A stretch of DNA of 18,347 bases from an uncultured Pseudomonadota bacterium (lineage in GTDB: Bacteria; Pseudomonadota; Gammaproteobacteria; Burkholderiales; Casimicrobiaceae): positions 1 through 18,347 of the forward strand of contig CALFEY010000202.1 of NCBI GenBank assembly GCA_937958295.1. The letters run 5' to 3'. A program made the position numbers and the translations under genes. Below the pieces are notes generated by a model. The model worked only from the letters and a program-made list of their open reading frames with translations. It did not search any database and was not told where the DNA came from. Every line of letters begins with the position of its first letter. The stretch's first letter is position 1. Positions 1 through 7,121 of this stretch are shown piece by piece.

Positions 1-294
1 GGGCGCAGCCAGTACGCCGCGGTGAAGTCCGCGCTCGGGGCGCTCGCCCGGAGCTGGGCGGCGGAGGTGGCCGACCGTGGCGTCACGATCAACGTGGTGT
101 CGCCCGCAGCGACCGCCACGACGATGCTCGCGGACCCGGCGCGCGCGGCGAGCGCGCCGCGTACCCCGCCGATCGGGCGCCTCATCGCGCCAACCGAAGT
201 GGCCGAGCTCGTGGCCTTCCTGCTGTCGCCCGCCGCCGCGGCCATCACCGGCCAGGATCTTGCGATCTGCGGCGGCGCGTCACTTCCTTCCTGA
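1..294 (+). CDS. SDR family oxidoreductase, C-terminal part (5' end outside window)
   Basis: This is the last 97 residues of a short-chain dehydrogenase/reductase; the gene starts left of the window. The reading frame is open from base 1. The catalytic YxxxK motif is at once visible as YAAVK (Tyr5 and Lys9 of the visible part). It is followed by the usual SDR helix and the strand VTINVVSPAAT, where the family normally has a Pro-Gly near the cofactor. The C-terminus has the typical 'AFLLSPAAAAITGQDLAICGG' type ending (positions about 73-93), seen in NAD(P)-dependent 3-oxoacyl reductase-like SDRs. The Rossmann GxxxGxG motif lies outside the window, so cofactor preference cannot be judged. The next gene starts 10 nt downstream, so the two are probably co-transcribed. 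This suggests a role in hydroxy-acid or sugar-acid metabolism. The substrate is unknown. Confidence 0.9.
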   Translation, partial: GRSQYAAVKSALGALARSWAAEVADRGVTINVVSPAATATTMLADPARAASAPRTPPIGRLIAPTEVAELVAFLLSPAAAAITGQDLAICGGASLPS

Positions 295-304
295 AAACGC
301 TCTT

Positions 305-1471
305 ATGAAGATCGTCGAGATCCTCGAGTCCACGCGGCCCATCCGCTCGGACATCCGCAATGCGTACATCGACTTCTCGAAGATGACGCTCTCGCTCGTG
401 GCCGTGGTCACCGACGTGATCCGCGACGGTCGTCGCGTGGTGGGATATGGCTTCAACTCCAACGGCCGCTACGGCCAGGGCGGCCTCATCCGCGACCGCT
501 TCGTGCCGCGCGTGATGGAAGCCGATCCCGCCTCGCTCCTCGACGACTCCGCAGACAACCTCGATCCCCACCGCATCTGGTCGCGGCTCATGACCAACGA
601 GAAGCCCGGCGGCCACGGCGAGCGCTCGGTGGCCGTGGGTACCATCGACATGGCGGTGTGGGATGCCACCGCCAAGATCGCCGGCCAGCCGTTGCACCAG
701 CTCCTGGCCACCCGCTACGGCAGCGGGGTGGCCGATCCGCGCGTGTTCGTGTACGCCGCGGGGGGGTACTACTATCCCGGGAAGGATCTCGACGGGCTGC
801 GCCGCGAGATGACCGGCTATCTCGAGCGCGGCTACACGGTGGTGAAGATGAAGATCGGCGGCGCGAGCCTCGCCGACGATTGTGCGCGTATCGAGTCGGT
901 GCTGAAGCTCCTCGGTCCTGGCCGGCAGCTCGCGGTGGATGCCAACGGCCGCTTCGACCTCGACACTGCCATCGCGTATGCGCGCGCGCTGTCGCAATAC
1001 CCGCTCTTCTGGTATGAAGAGCCGGGCGATCCGCTCGACTACGCGCTGCAGGCGGAGCTCGGGCGCGTGTACCAGGGGTCGATGGCCACGGGCGAGAATC
1101 TCTTCTCGATGCAGGATGCGCGCAATCTCATCCGCTACGGCGGCATGCGGCCGGACCGCGACTGGCTGCAGTTCGACTGCGCACTGTCCTACGGGCTGGC
1201 AGAATACCTGCGCACGCTGCAGATGCTGCGCGAGCACGGCTGGTCGCCGCGTCGTTGTATCCCGCACGGTGGCCACCAGATGTCGCTCGCCATCGCGGCG
1301 GGCCTCGGCCTCGGCGGCAATGAGAGCTACCCCGACCTGTTCCAGCCCTACGGCGGCTTTCCGGACGGCGTGCGGGTGATCGACGGCTACGTGGACCTGC
1401 CGCCGTTGCCGGGCATCGGCTTCGAAGGCAAGGCCGATCTCATCGCGGAAATGCGCGCGCTGGCGGCGTAG
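305..1471 (+). CDS. tarD: D-tartrate dehydratase-like enolase-superfamily enzyme
   Basis: A 388-residue mandelate racemase/muconate lactonizing enzyme family protein. From memory it closely resembles Bradyrhizobium D-tartrate dehydratase (TarD, 389 aa), which dehydrates D-tartrate to oxaloacetate. Visible active-site residues are the KxK motif Lys181/Lys183 (VVKMKIGG), metal ligands Asp212 (VDANG), Glu238 (WYEE) and Glu264 (ATGEN), and the acid His321 (CIPHGGHQ). Each is exactly one residue before the position I recall for TarD (184 for the base Lys, 213/239/265, His322). That supports the same fold, the same length and this ATG. The SD is weak, and an upstream extension of the open frame overlaps the SDR gene, so I reject it. 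The preceding SDR gene is 10 nt away. The 3' end faces the PLP-dehydratase gene. Another acid-sugar dehydratase activity is possible but less likely given the full residue match. Confidence 0.87.
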   Translation: MKIVEILESTRPIRSDIRNAYIDFSKMTLSLVAVVTDVIRDGRRVVGYGFNSNGRYGQGGLIRDRFVPRVMEADPASLLDDSADNLDPHRIWSRLMTNEKPGGHGERSVAVGTIDMAVWDATAKIAGQPLHQLLATRYGSGVADPRVFVYAAGGYYYPGKDLDGLRREMTGYLERGYTVVKMKIGGASLADDCARIESVLKLLGPGRQLAVDANGRFDLDTAIAYARALSQYPLFWYEEPGDPLDYALQAELGRVYQGSMATGENLFSMQDARNLIRYGGMRPDRDWLQFDCALSYGLAEYLRTLQMLREHGWSPRRCIPHGGHQMSLAIAAGLGLGGNESYPDLFQPYGGFPDGVRVIDGYVDLPPLPGIGFEGKADLIAEMRALAA

Positions 1472-1504
1472 CAGGGCGCGGCGCGGGCCGCGGTGCATGC
1501 GGCC

Positions 1505-1521
1505 GCGGCGCAAAGCGCCGC
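1505..1521. terminator. GC-rich hairpin between convergent genes (possible bidirectional terminator)
   Basis: A perfect 7-bp stem (GCGGCGC / GCGCCGC) with an AAA loop sits in the 52-nt gap between the convergent stop codons of tarD and the PLP-dehydratase gene. There is no T-tract on either side, so intrinsic termination is not certain. A second weaker inverted pair (GGCCGC / GCGGCC) lies just to its left. Confidence 0.35.
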
Positions 1522-1523
1522 CG

Positions 1524-2498
1524 TCAGGCGTCGGCTCGCGTCTCGCTCAATCCGGCGAGCACCCGTGTGTACACCTCGCGATCGACGTTGCCGCCGCTCG
1601 CGATGACCGCGTGCCGCTTGCCGCCGCGGTCGCGCACGCGCATCAGCGCGGCCAAGCCGGCCGCACCGGCGCCTTCCACCGTCTGGTGCGTGTCGTCGAA
1701 GAAAGCGCGCATCGCGGCCTCGACGTCGGCATCGCTCACCTCGACCACGTCGTGCGCGCCGCGCCGGATCACGTCGAGCGCGGCGGGCACCGGCACGCGC
1801 ACCGCCATGCCGTCGGCCACCGTTACCGCGGTGGCCGTTTCCACCGTGCGTCCGGACCGGAACGATTGCGCGTAGGCATTGGCCTCGGTCGACACCACGC
1901 CTACGACCCGCGTGCGCAGGCCCAGGGCGTCGCGGGCGGCAATGAGGCCGCAGATGCCCGATCCGCAGCCGATGGGTGCGAAGACCGTGTCGATGTCGGC
2001 AACGGCGCGGAAGAGCTCGAGGGCATAGGTGGCCACCCCCGCCACGAGCTCGGGGTCGAACGGGCCTACGAGGCGCAGCCCTTCGCGCGCCGCGAGCGCA
2101 AAGGCATGCTCGCGTGCCGCATCGAAGTCCGCACCGTGCACGGTGAGCTGCGCTCCCAGCGCTTCCATCGCGGCATTCTTGCTGCGCGAGTTGCCCTCGG
2201 GGACCACGATCCGGCAACGCATTCCGTGTCGTCGCGCGGCAAAGGCCAGGCTCTGTCCATGATTCCCGCGGGTGGCACTGATGACCCCGGGCACGCGCGG
2301 CGCGGCCACGGCGAGCTGCGCCATGAGGTTGAGCCCGCCGCGCACCTTGAAGGCGCCGATGGGCGTGTGGTTCTCGTGCTTCACGATCACCTCGCAGCCC
2401 GCCCGCTTCGACAGGAGCGGCCACGCGAACTGCGGCGTGGGCGCCATCGCGGCGTAGACATGGCCGGCCGCGGCTTCGATGTCGGCGAGGGTCAGCAT
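1524..2498 (-). CDS. PLP-dependent threonine/serine dehydratase-like protein
   Basis: A 324-residue fold-type II PLP enzyme of the serine/threonine dehydratase group, which deaminates hydroxy-amino acids to 2-oxo acids. The PLP Schiff-base lysine is Lys51 (IGAFKVRGG). The substrate/carboxylate loop is TRGNHGQ (residues 76-82), the phosphate-binding loop is GCGSG (177-181), and SGGN sits near the C-terminus. There is no C-terminal ACT regulatory domain, so it is not a biosynthetic IlvA. The loop has Arg77 where IlvA/TdcB have Ala and serine racemase has its Ser, and the phosphate loop is not the common GGGGL. Substrate may therefore differ from threonine, for example a hydroxyaspartate or aryl-serine. 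That is inference only. It is the last gene of the long leftward operon, 30 nt after the TIM-barrel gene. No good SD is visible, so the ATG is accepted from family alignment. Confidence 0.8.
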   Translation of the reverse strand: MLTLADIEAAAGHVYAAMAPTPQFAWPLLSKRAGCEVIVKHENHTPIGAFKVRGGLNLMAQLAVAAPRVPGVISATRGNHGQSLAFAARRHGMRCRIVVPEGNSRSKNAAMEALGAQLTVHGADFDAAREHAFALAAREGLRLVGPFDPELVAGVATYALELFRAVADIDTVFAPIGCGSGICGLIAARDALGLRTRVVGVVSTEANAYAQSFRSGRTVETATAVTVADGMAVRVPVPAALDVIRRGAHDVVEVSDADVEAAMRAFFDDTHQTVEGAGAAGLAALMRVRDRGGKRHAVIASGGNVDREVYTRVLAGLSETRADA

Positions 2499-2528
2499 CG
2501 GCGAGTGCAGTTCAAGGCGGCGGCCCGT

Positions 2529-3341
2529 TCAGGCGAGCGACGCGATGAGCGCCTTCGTGGCCGCGAGCGCGCGTCGCGCGCGCTCCACGGCCGGCACGCT
2601 GCGGACGAGGGCTTCCTGGGGTATCTCGATGCTGATGGGCGTGTCGGCAGGGACGCTGCCCAGGATGCCGCGCAGATCGATGCCGCCTTCGCCGGGGAGC
2701 AGGCGATCGGAGCGGGCCTGGCGCAGGAGCTCCGCCACCTCGGTGGGACGCGCCGCCGGCGCATCGCACATCTGGACGTAGCGGATGAGCGAGGGCGGCG
2801 TGGCGACGATCTCATGCGCGTGGCCGTTGCCGCGATCGAAGTGCAGCGGATCGATCAGCACGCCGGCATTGTCGCGTGCCGCGGCCTGCACGAGGGCCAC
2901 GCCTTCCACGAAGCTCTTCGCGTCCGTCCACGGCATGGGCTCGAGGTTGGGGGCGATGCCGTAGCCCGCCGCGAGGTCGCACAGCGCGGCGAAGTTGTCG
3001 ATGAAGCGCGACGCTTCCGGGTCGTTGTCGGCAACGAGGGCGTTGCCCGCGCCGAGGCGGGCGGCGGTGGCGAGCACCGCCTCGAAGTCGCGCACGTCCG
3101 TGTCCGGCGTAAGGCGCAGGATCTCGACGTCGAGCACGGCAATGTTCGTGTCGGCGAGGCGCGCGAGCGTGTCACGAATCGTGGGCGTGTCGCCGATCGT
3201 GGCCCAGCTCACCTCCGTAGCGGTGGCGGGGATGAGACGCAGGCTGACGTGCGAGTAGCCGGCCTCGCGCGCGCACGTGACCATGTCCGGGGGCGAGAGC
3301 TCCAGCACGGTGAGGGCGGACAGGGAGAAGGCGCGGCTCAC
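2529..3341 (-). CDS. Sugar phosphate isomerase/epimerase-like TIM-barrel protein
   Basis: A 270-residue protein of the xylose-isomerase-like TIM-barrel family (AP endonuclease family 2 fold). This family includes isomerases, epimerases, dehydratases and the metal-dependent 3-dehydroshikimate dehydratases. Likely metal or active-site residues at strand ends are Glu134 (NLEPMPW), Asp164 and His167 (LIDPLHFDRG), Asp193 (VQMCDAP) and Glu239 (SIEIPQ). A conserved-looking PGEG turn is at 216-219. I chose a GTG start because strand beta-1 (FSLSALTVLEL) begins at residue 6, GGGGCGGGGG lies just upstream, and the longer open frame runs back over pcaC. It follows pcaC by 40 nt, a gap containing a small 5-bp hairpin (3363-3377). 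Its place in a protocatechuate operon hints at feeding substrate into the pathway. No specific reaction can be assigned. Confidence 0.75.
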   Translation of the reverse strand: MSRAFSLSALTVLELSPPDMVTCAREAGYSHVSLRLIPATATEVSWATIGDTPTIRDTLARLADTNIAVLDVEILRLTPDTDVRDFEAVLATAARLGAGNALVADNDPEASRFIDNFAALCDLAAGYGIAPNLEPMPWTDAKSFVEGVALVQAAARDNAGVLIDPLHFDRGNGHAHEIVATPPSLIRYVQMCDAPAARPTEVAELLRQARSDRLLPGEGGIDLRGILGSVPADTPISIEIPQEALVRSVPAVERARRALAATKALIASLA

Positions 3342-3381
3342 GCGACGCCCCCGCCCCTGAGTGGCGCGAGAGGCGCCGAGC

Positions 3382-3777
3382 TCACGATGCCCCGCCCGCG
3401 GCGTCCATCTCGTCGAATACCTGCTGCGCCTGGTGGAAGGCGGCGTTCGCGGCAGGCACCCCGGCGTACACCGCGCATTGCAGCAGCACTTCCTTGATCT
3501 CGTCGCGGGTGACGCCGTTGTTGAACGCGGCGCGCACGTGCATCTTGAACTCGTCGCCCCGGTTGAGCGCAACCATGAGGCCGAGCACGAGGAGGCTGCG
3601 CGTGTGCCGCGGCAACCCAGGGCGGGTCCAGATCTCGCCCCACGCGTAACGCGTGATGAAGTCCTGGTAGTCCTCGTTGAAGCTGTTGCGATTCTTCACC
3701 GTGCGGTCGACGTGCGCGTCGCCGAGCACGGCCCTGCGCACCTTCATGCCGTCGTTGCGGCGGTCGTCGTCGTGCAT
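3382..3777 (-). CDS. pcaC: 4-carboxymuconolactone decarboxylase
   Basis: PcaC decarboxylates 4-carboxymuconolactone to 3-oxoadipate enol-lactone in the protocatechuate branch of the beta-ketoadipate pathway. The 131-residue protein has the usual family length and hallmark segments: GMKVRRAVLGDAHVDR (10-25), FITRYAWGEIWTRPGL (40-55), RHTRSLL (57-63), then MHVRAAFNNGVTRDEIKEVLLQ (79-100), with His80 and Glu96 in the conserved CMD helix-turn, and GVPAANAAF (106-114). I took the ATG 5 nt after the pcaD stop, which gives the normal N-terminal stretch before GMKVRR. An internal ATG ten codons later is possible but would shorten it unusually. The open frame continues upstream across pcaD, but this is a GC-rich shadow and not a PcaL-type fusion. 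It is probably translated by coupling to pcaD. Confidence 0.95.
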   Translation of the reverse strand: MHDDDRRNDGMKVRRAVLGDAHVDRTVKNRNSFNEDYQDFITRYAWGEIWTRPGLPRHTRSLLVLGLMVALNRGDEFKMHVRAAFNNGVTRDEIKEVLLQCAVYAGVPAANAAFHQAQQVFDEMDAAGGAS

Positions 3778-3782
3778 GGGTC

Positions 3783-4565
3783 TTAGCGGTAGCCGAGGAA
3801 ATCGAGGAGGGTCGCATTGAAGGCCTGCGGCGCCTCGACGTTGGAAATGTGGGCAGCGTCGAGCTCGACGTAGCGCGCTCCGGGGATTCGCTGCGCGAGA
3901 AACGCGCCGTCCGCGGGGGTGGTGGACACGTCGTGCGTGCCGGCGATCACGAGCGTGGGCACCTCGAGAGTGGCCAGGGCATCGCGGAAATCGGCGTCCC
4001 GCACCGCCGCGCACTGCGCGGCGTAGCCCGCGGTCGGCTGGCTGCGCATCATCGCCTTCATGCGGGCGAGGACGGCCGGCTCGCGCTGCGCGAACCCAGA
4101 CGTGAACCAGCGTTGCAGCACGGCATCGGCCACGGCCGCCACGCCCCCGGCATTCACGGCAGCGATGCGCTGGTTCCAGGCGTCGGGCGTGCCGATCTTG
4201 GCGGCGGTGTTGGCGAGCACAAGGCCGGTGATGCGGTTCTTGGCATGCAGCCCCACCCACTGTCCGGTCGCGCCGCCGAGCGACAGACCGCAGAACGCGG
4301 CGCGCTCGATGCGCAGGTGATCGAGGAGCGCGAGGGCATCCTGGCCGAGCAGTTCCACCGTATACGGCCCCGGCGTGACGCCCGATTGCCCATGGCCTCG
4401 CGCGTCATAGCGAATCAGGCGCCAGTGCGCGGACAGCGCGGCGACCTGCGGCTGCCACATCGTGTGATCCGCGCCGAGCGAATTGGCGAAGAGCAGCGCG
4501 GGCGCGCCGGCGTTGCCGTCGCACGTGTAGTGGAGCGTGGTGCCGTTGACCTGCGCCTTGAGCAT
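3783..4565 (-). CDS. pcaD: 3-oxoadipate enol-lactonase
   Basis: PcaD is a cytosolic alpha/beta hydrolase that opens 3-oxoadipate enol-lactone to 3-oxoadipate (beta-ketoadipate). The 260-residue protein has the nucleophile elbow GLSLGG with Ser95, the acid Asp212 (GTHDVSTTP) and the catalytic His239 (DAAHISNVE). The oxyanion region FANSLGADHTMWQPQ (26-40) is typical of this subfamily. The start is the ATG 5 nt downstream of the pcaG stop. An earlier in-frame start would overlap pcaG by more than 50 nt, so I rejected it. The gene lies between pcaG and pcaC, and its stop is 5 nt from the pcaC start, so translation of pcaG, pcaD and pcaC is probably coupled. The SD is poor, in keeping with coupling. 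Confidence 0.95.
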   Translation of the reverse strand: MLKAQVNGTTLHYTCDGNAGAPALLFANSLGADHTMWQPQVAALSAHWRLIRYDARGHGQSGVTPGPYTVELLGQDALALLDHLRIERAAFCGLSLGGATGQWVGLHAKNRITGLVLANTAAKIGTPDAWNQRIAAVNAGGVAAVADAVLQRWFTSGFAQREPAVLARMKAMMRSQPTAGYAAQCAAVRDADFRDALATLEVPTLVIAGTHDVSTTPADGAFLAQRIPGARYVELDAAHISNVEAPQAFNATLLDFLGYR

Positions 4566-4570
4566 GATGG

Positions 4571-5140
4571 CTACACGTCGAAGAACACGGTCTCGCCCTC
4601 GCCTTGCAGGCGGACGTTCCACTCGAGGGCGCCCGTCTGGCCCGCCACCGGGGCGGCGACGAGCGTGGCGCGGCGCTCCGCCGGCACGGAGGCGAGTACC
4701 GTGTCCGCGGCGTTGGCCGGGTCCCCGGGAAAGTAGATCCGCGTGGTGAGGTGCCGGAGCATGCCGCGCATGAAGAGCGTGACATTGATGTGCGGGGCCT
4801 GCAGGGCGCCGCCGGCGCCGGGCACGCGTCCGGGCTTGATCGTGGTGAACTTGAACCGCCCCTGCGGGTCGGTGGGCACCCGGCCGAACCCGGTGAACGC
4901 GGCTTCGAGCGGGGCGCTACCCCTGTCTTCAGGATGCGGATAGCGGCCGTGGCGATTGGCCTGCCAGATCTCCACGAGCGCATCGTTGACGGGCGCGCCA
5001 TCGGCATCGGTCACGCGGCCCTCGATGGTGATCGGATCGCCCTCTACTCCCGGTGCCACGAGGTTATCCGTGACGAGCCAGGTGAGGCCGATGTGCAGGT
5101 ACGGTCCGACGGTTTGCGACGACGTGGTCTGCAAGCTCAT
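4571..5140 (-). CDS. pcaG: Protocatechuate 3,4-dioxygenase alpha subunit
   Basis: PcaG is the non-iron-binding subunit of the intradiol dioxygenase that opens protocatechuate to 3-carboxy-cis,cis-muconate. The 189-residue protein has the alpha N-terminus SQTVGPYLHIGL (8-19), which contributes to the active site at the subunit interface. The core DALVEIWQANRHGRYPHPED (53-72) is shared with PcaH. Arg134 (LTTRIYF) matches the substrate-facing arginine known from the Pseudomonas alpha subunit (Arg133 without Met). The position equivalent to the second iron Tyr/His set is absent (QAPHINV in place of the PAHIHF of the beta subunit), as expected. Its ATG overlaps the pcaH TGA by 4 nt (ATGA), so the subunits should be made in equal amounts by translational coupling. 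Confidence 0.96.
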   Translation of the reverse strand: MSLQTTSSQTVGPYLHIGLTWLVTDNLVAPGVEGDPITIEGRVTDADGAPVNDALVEIWQANRHGRYPHPEDRGSAPLEAAFTGFGRVPTDPQGRFKFTTIKPGRVPGAGGALQAPHINVTLFMRGMLRHLTTRIYFPGDPANAADTVLASVPAERRATLVAAPVAGQTGALEWNVRLQGEGETVFFDV

Positions 5141-5889
5141 TTCACGCCCCCGGGGAGATAGTTCTCCATCGGCGTCTCGTCGCGGCCGCGCAGAACGATG
5201 TCGAAGCGGTAGCCCAGCGCCTGCTCGGGGATCGTGCTCTCCCAGTCGAACGTGGACACGAGACGCTTGCGCGCACGGTCGTCCGGCGCGCTCATGTACA
5301 TAGGGTCGTACTCGAGCAGCGGGTCGCCGGGGAAATACATCTGCGTGACGAGGCGCGTGGCGAAGGCCGGTCCGAACAGCGAGAAGTGGATGTGCGCCGG
5401 ACGCCATGCATTGTAGTGGTTGCGCCACGGATACTCGCCGGGGCGGATCGTGACGAAGCGGTAGTAACCGCGTTCGTCGGTCATCGTGCGGCCTGCGCCG
5501 GTGAAGTTGGGGTCGGTGGGCGCGTTGTGTTGGTCGCGGGGGTGCGGGTAGCGCCCGGCAGCGTTAGCCTGCCAGATCTCGACCAGCGTGTTGGCCACCG
5601 GCCGCGCATTGCCGTCGAGCACGCGTCCCACGACCACGATGCGCTCACCGATCGGCTCGCCGGCATGCTGCTTCGTGAGGTCGAAGTCGTTGGCATGGAT
5701 GCGGTCGTAGCCGAAGATCGGGCCGGTGATTTCCGACAGCGTGGCGTCGATGGGCAGCAACGGCTGCGACGGCGCGCGCTTGACGGTGGACGCGTACGGC
5801 GGATAGAGCAGGTCGGGCTGCGTGCCGCGGTCGTTGGGCCGGTAGCCGGCCAGCGCTCGTGGCGCGAGATTGCCGGGTCGAGAGGTCAT
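5137..5889 (-). CDS. pcaH: Protocatechuate 3,4-dioxygenase beta subunit
   Basis: PcaH carries the non-haem Fe(III) of protocatechuate 3,4-dioxygenase. In the 250-residue protein all four iron ligands are visible: Tyr114 (AAGRYPHP), Tyr153 (GEYPWRN), His166 and His168 (RPAHIHF). Their spacing (39 and 13 residues) is the same as for Tyr408/Tyr447/His460 in the Pseudomonas putida enzyme. Arg163 matches the conserved catalytic arginine. The N-terminal domain with PIFGYDRIH (57-65) and the C-terminal ENYLPGG are normal. The ATG has an AAGGAG Shine-Dalgarno sequence about 10 nt upstream, and that sequence overlaps the pcaF stop codon. The frame stays open far upstream through pcaF, which is a shadow. 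The gene starts 14 nt after pcaF and overlaps pcaG by 4 nt. Confidence 0.97.
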   Translation of the reverse strand: MTSRPGNLAPRALAGYRPNDRGTQPDLLYPPYASTVKRAPSQPLLPIDATLSEITGPIFGYDRIHANDFDLTKQHAGEPIGERIVVVGRVLDGNARPVANTLVEIWQANAAGRYPHPRDQHNAPTDPNFTGAGRTMTDERGYYRFVTIRPGEYPWRNHYNAWRPAHIHFSLFGPAFATRLVTQMYFPGDPLLEYDPMYMSAPDDRARKRLVSTFDWESTIPEQALGYRFDIVLRGRDETPMENYLPGGVK

Positions 5890-5903
5890 GGCGTGCAGGC
5901 TCC

Positions 5904-7106
5904 TTACAGGCGCTCGATCGCAAGCGCAATGCCCTGGCCCACGCCGATGCACATGGTGGCGAGGCCGTAGCGGCCGCCGGTGCGCTCGAGTTGGTACAAG
6001 GCGGTGGTGACGAGGCGCGCGCCGCTCGCGCCGAGCGGATGCCCGAGCGCGATGGCACCGCCGTTGGGATTGACGTGCGGAGCGTCGTCGGGCAGGCCCA
6101 GGTCGCGCGTGACGGCGAGGCCCTGCGCGGCGAAGGCCTCGTTGAGCTCGATGACGTTCATGTCGCCGATCGAAAGGCCGGTCTTGGCGAGGAGCTTGCG
6201 TGTGGCGGGAGCCGGGCCGAAGCCCATGATGCGCGGCGGCACACCGGCCACGGCGCTGCCCACCACACGGGCGCGCCGCTTGAGGTTGAAGCGCTTGGCC
6301 GCGGCTTCGGAGGCGAGCAGCACCGCGCAGGCGCCGTCGTTGACGCCCGAGGCATTGCCGGCCGTCACGGTGCCGTCGGGCTTGACGATGCCCTTGAGCT
6401 TGGCGAGCGCCTCGAGCGAGGTGGCGCGCGGATGCTCGTCCTGGCTGAACACCACTGGCTCCCCCTTCTTGCCCGGTAACGTGACCGGTGCGATCTCCTC
6501 GGCCAGGCGTCCGGCGGCGAGGGCCGCCGCGGCACGCTCCTGGCTGCGCAGCGCGAACGCGTCCTGGTCGGCGCGGCTCACGTGAAAGTCGGCCGCGACG
6601 TTCTCGGCAGTCTCCGGCATCGAGTCGATGCCGTATTTGGCCTTCATCAATGGATTGACGAATCGCCAGCCGATGGTGGTGTCGAAGATGCTGGCACTGC
6701 GCGAAAAGGCACTGTCCGCTTTGCCCATCACGAAAGGCGCGCGGGTCATGCTCTCCACGCCGCCAGCGATCACGAGGTCGACCTCGCCGCTCTTGATGGC
6801 GCGCGCCGCAATGGCGATGGCATCGAGGCTCGAGCCGCACAGCCGGTTAATCGTCGCCCCGGGCACCTCCGGCGGCAGGCCGGCGAGGAGCAGCGCCATC
6901 CGGCCCACGTTGCGGTTGTCCTCGCCCGCCTGGTTGGCGCAGCCGTAGATCACGTCGTCGACCGTGGCGAAGTCGACGTTGGGATTGCGGGCGACGAGCG
7001 CGGCGATGGGCAGCGCAGCGAGATCGTCGGCGCGCACGGCGGCAAGGGCGCCGCCGTAGCGGGCGATAGGGGTGCGGATGGCGTCGCAGATGAAGGCTTC
7101 GGACAT
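5904..7106 (-). CDS. pcaF: 3-oxoadipyl-CoA thiolase (beta-ketoadipyl-CoA thiolase)
   Basis: PcaF cleaves 3-oxoadipyl-CoA with CoA to succinyl-CoA and acetyl-CoA, the last step of the pathway. The 400-residue protein has the standard thiolase length. The acyl-accepting Cys90 lies in NRLCGSSLDA, the catalytic His356 in GAIALGHPLGASG, and the second Cys386 in ATMCIGVGQG. The N-terminal sequence (AFICDAIRTPIARYGGAL) and GGVESMTRAPFVM (115-127) are characteristic of the 3-oxoadipyl-CoA subgroup rather than of general acetyl-CoA acetyltransferases, as is the location between pcaJ and pcaH. The ATG is preceded by AGGAAA at about 9 nt, and the gap after pcaJ is 15 nt. Confidence 0.95.
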   Translation of the reverse strand: MSEAFICDAIRTPIARYGGALAAVRADDLAALPIAALVARNPNVDFATVDDVIYGCANQAGEDNRNVGRMALLLAGLPPEVPGATINRLCGSSLDAIAIAARAIKSGEVDLVIAGGVESMTRAPFVMGKADSAFSRSASIFDTTIGWRFVNPLMKAKYGIDSMPETAENVAADFHVSRADQDAFALRSQERAAAALAAGRLAEEIAPVTLPGKKGEPVVFSQDEHPRATSLEALAKLKGIVKPDGTVTAGNASGVNDGACAVLLASEAAAKRFNLKRRARVVGSAVAGVPPRIMGFGPAPATRKLLAKTGLSIGDMNVIELNEAFAAQGLAVTRDLGLPDDAPHVNPNGGAIALGHPLGASGARLVTTALYQLERTGGRYGLATMCIGVGQGIALAIERL

Positions 7107-7121
7107 GCGTGGGATTTCCTG

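Noticed and set aside
305..1471. tarD as a muconate cycloisomerase (CatB) replacing the missing pcaB
   Set aside because: The KMK, Asp/Glu/Glu and HGGH residues and the whole sequence pattern match D-tartrate dehydratase, including His321, which cycloisomerases lack. The gene is also on the opposite strand, outside the operon.
1497..3497. A 666-codon open frame on the + strand opposite the dehydratase and TIM-barrel genes
   Set aside because: Its translation is low-complexity (rich in Arg, Ala, Gly and His) and resembles no family. It is antisense to two well-supported genes and is an artefact of high GC.
3382..4260. Possible PcaD-PcaC fusion (PcaL type), because the pcaC frame stays open upstream
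   Set aside because: The upstream part is in a different frame from pcaD and translates to Arg/Ala-rich nonsense. pcaD has its own stop 5 nt before the pcaC ATG.
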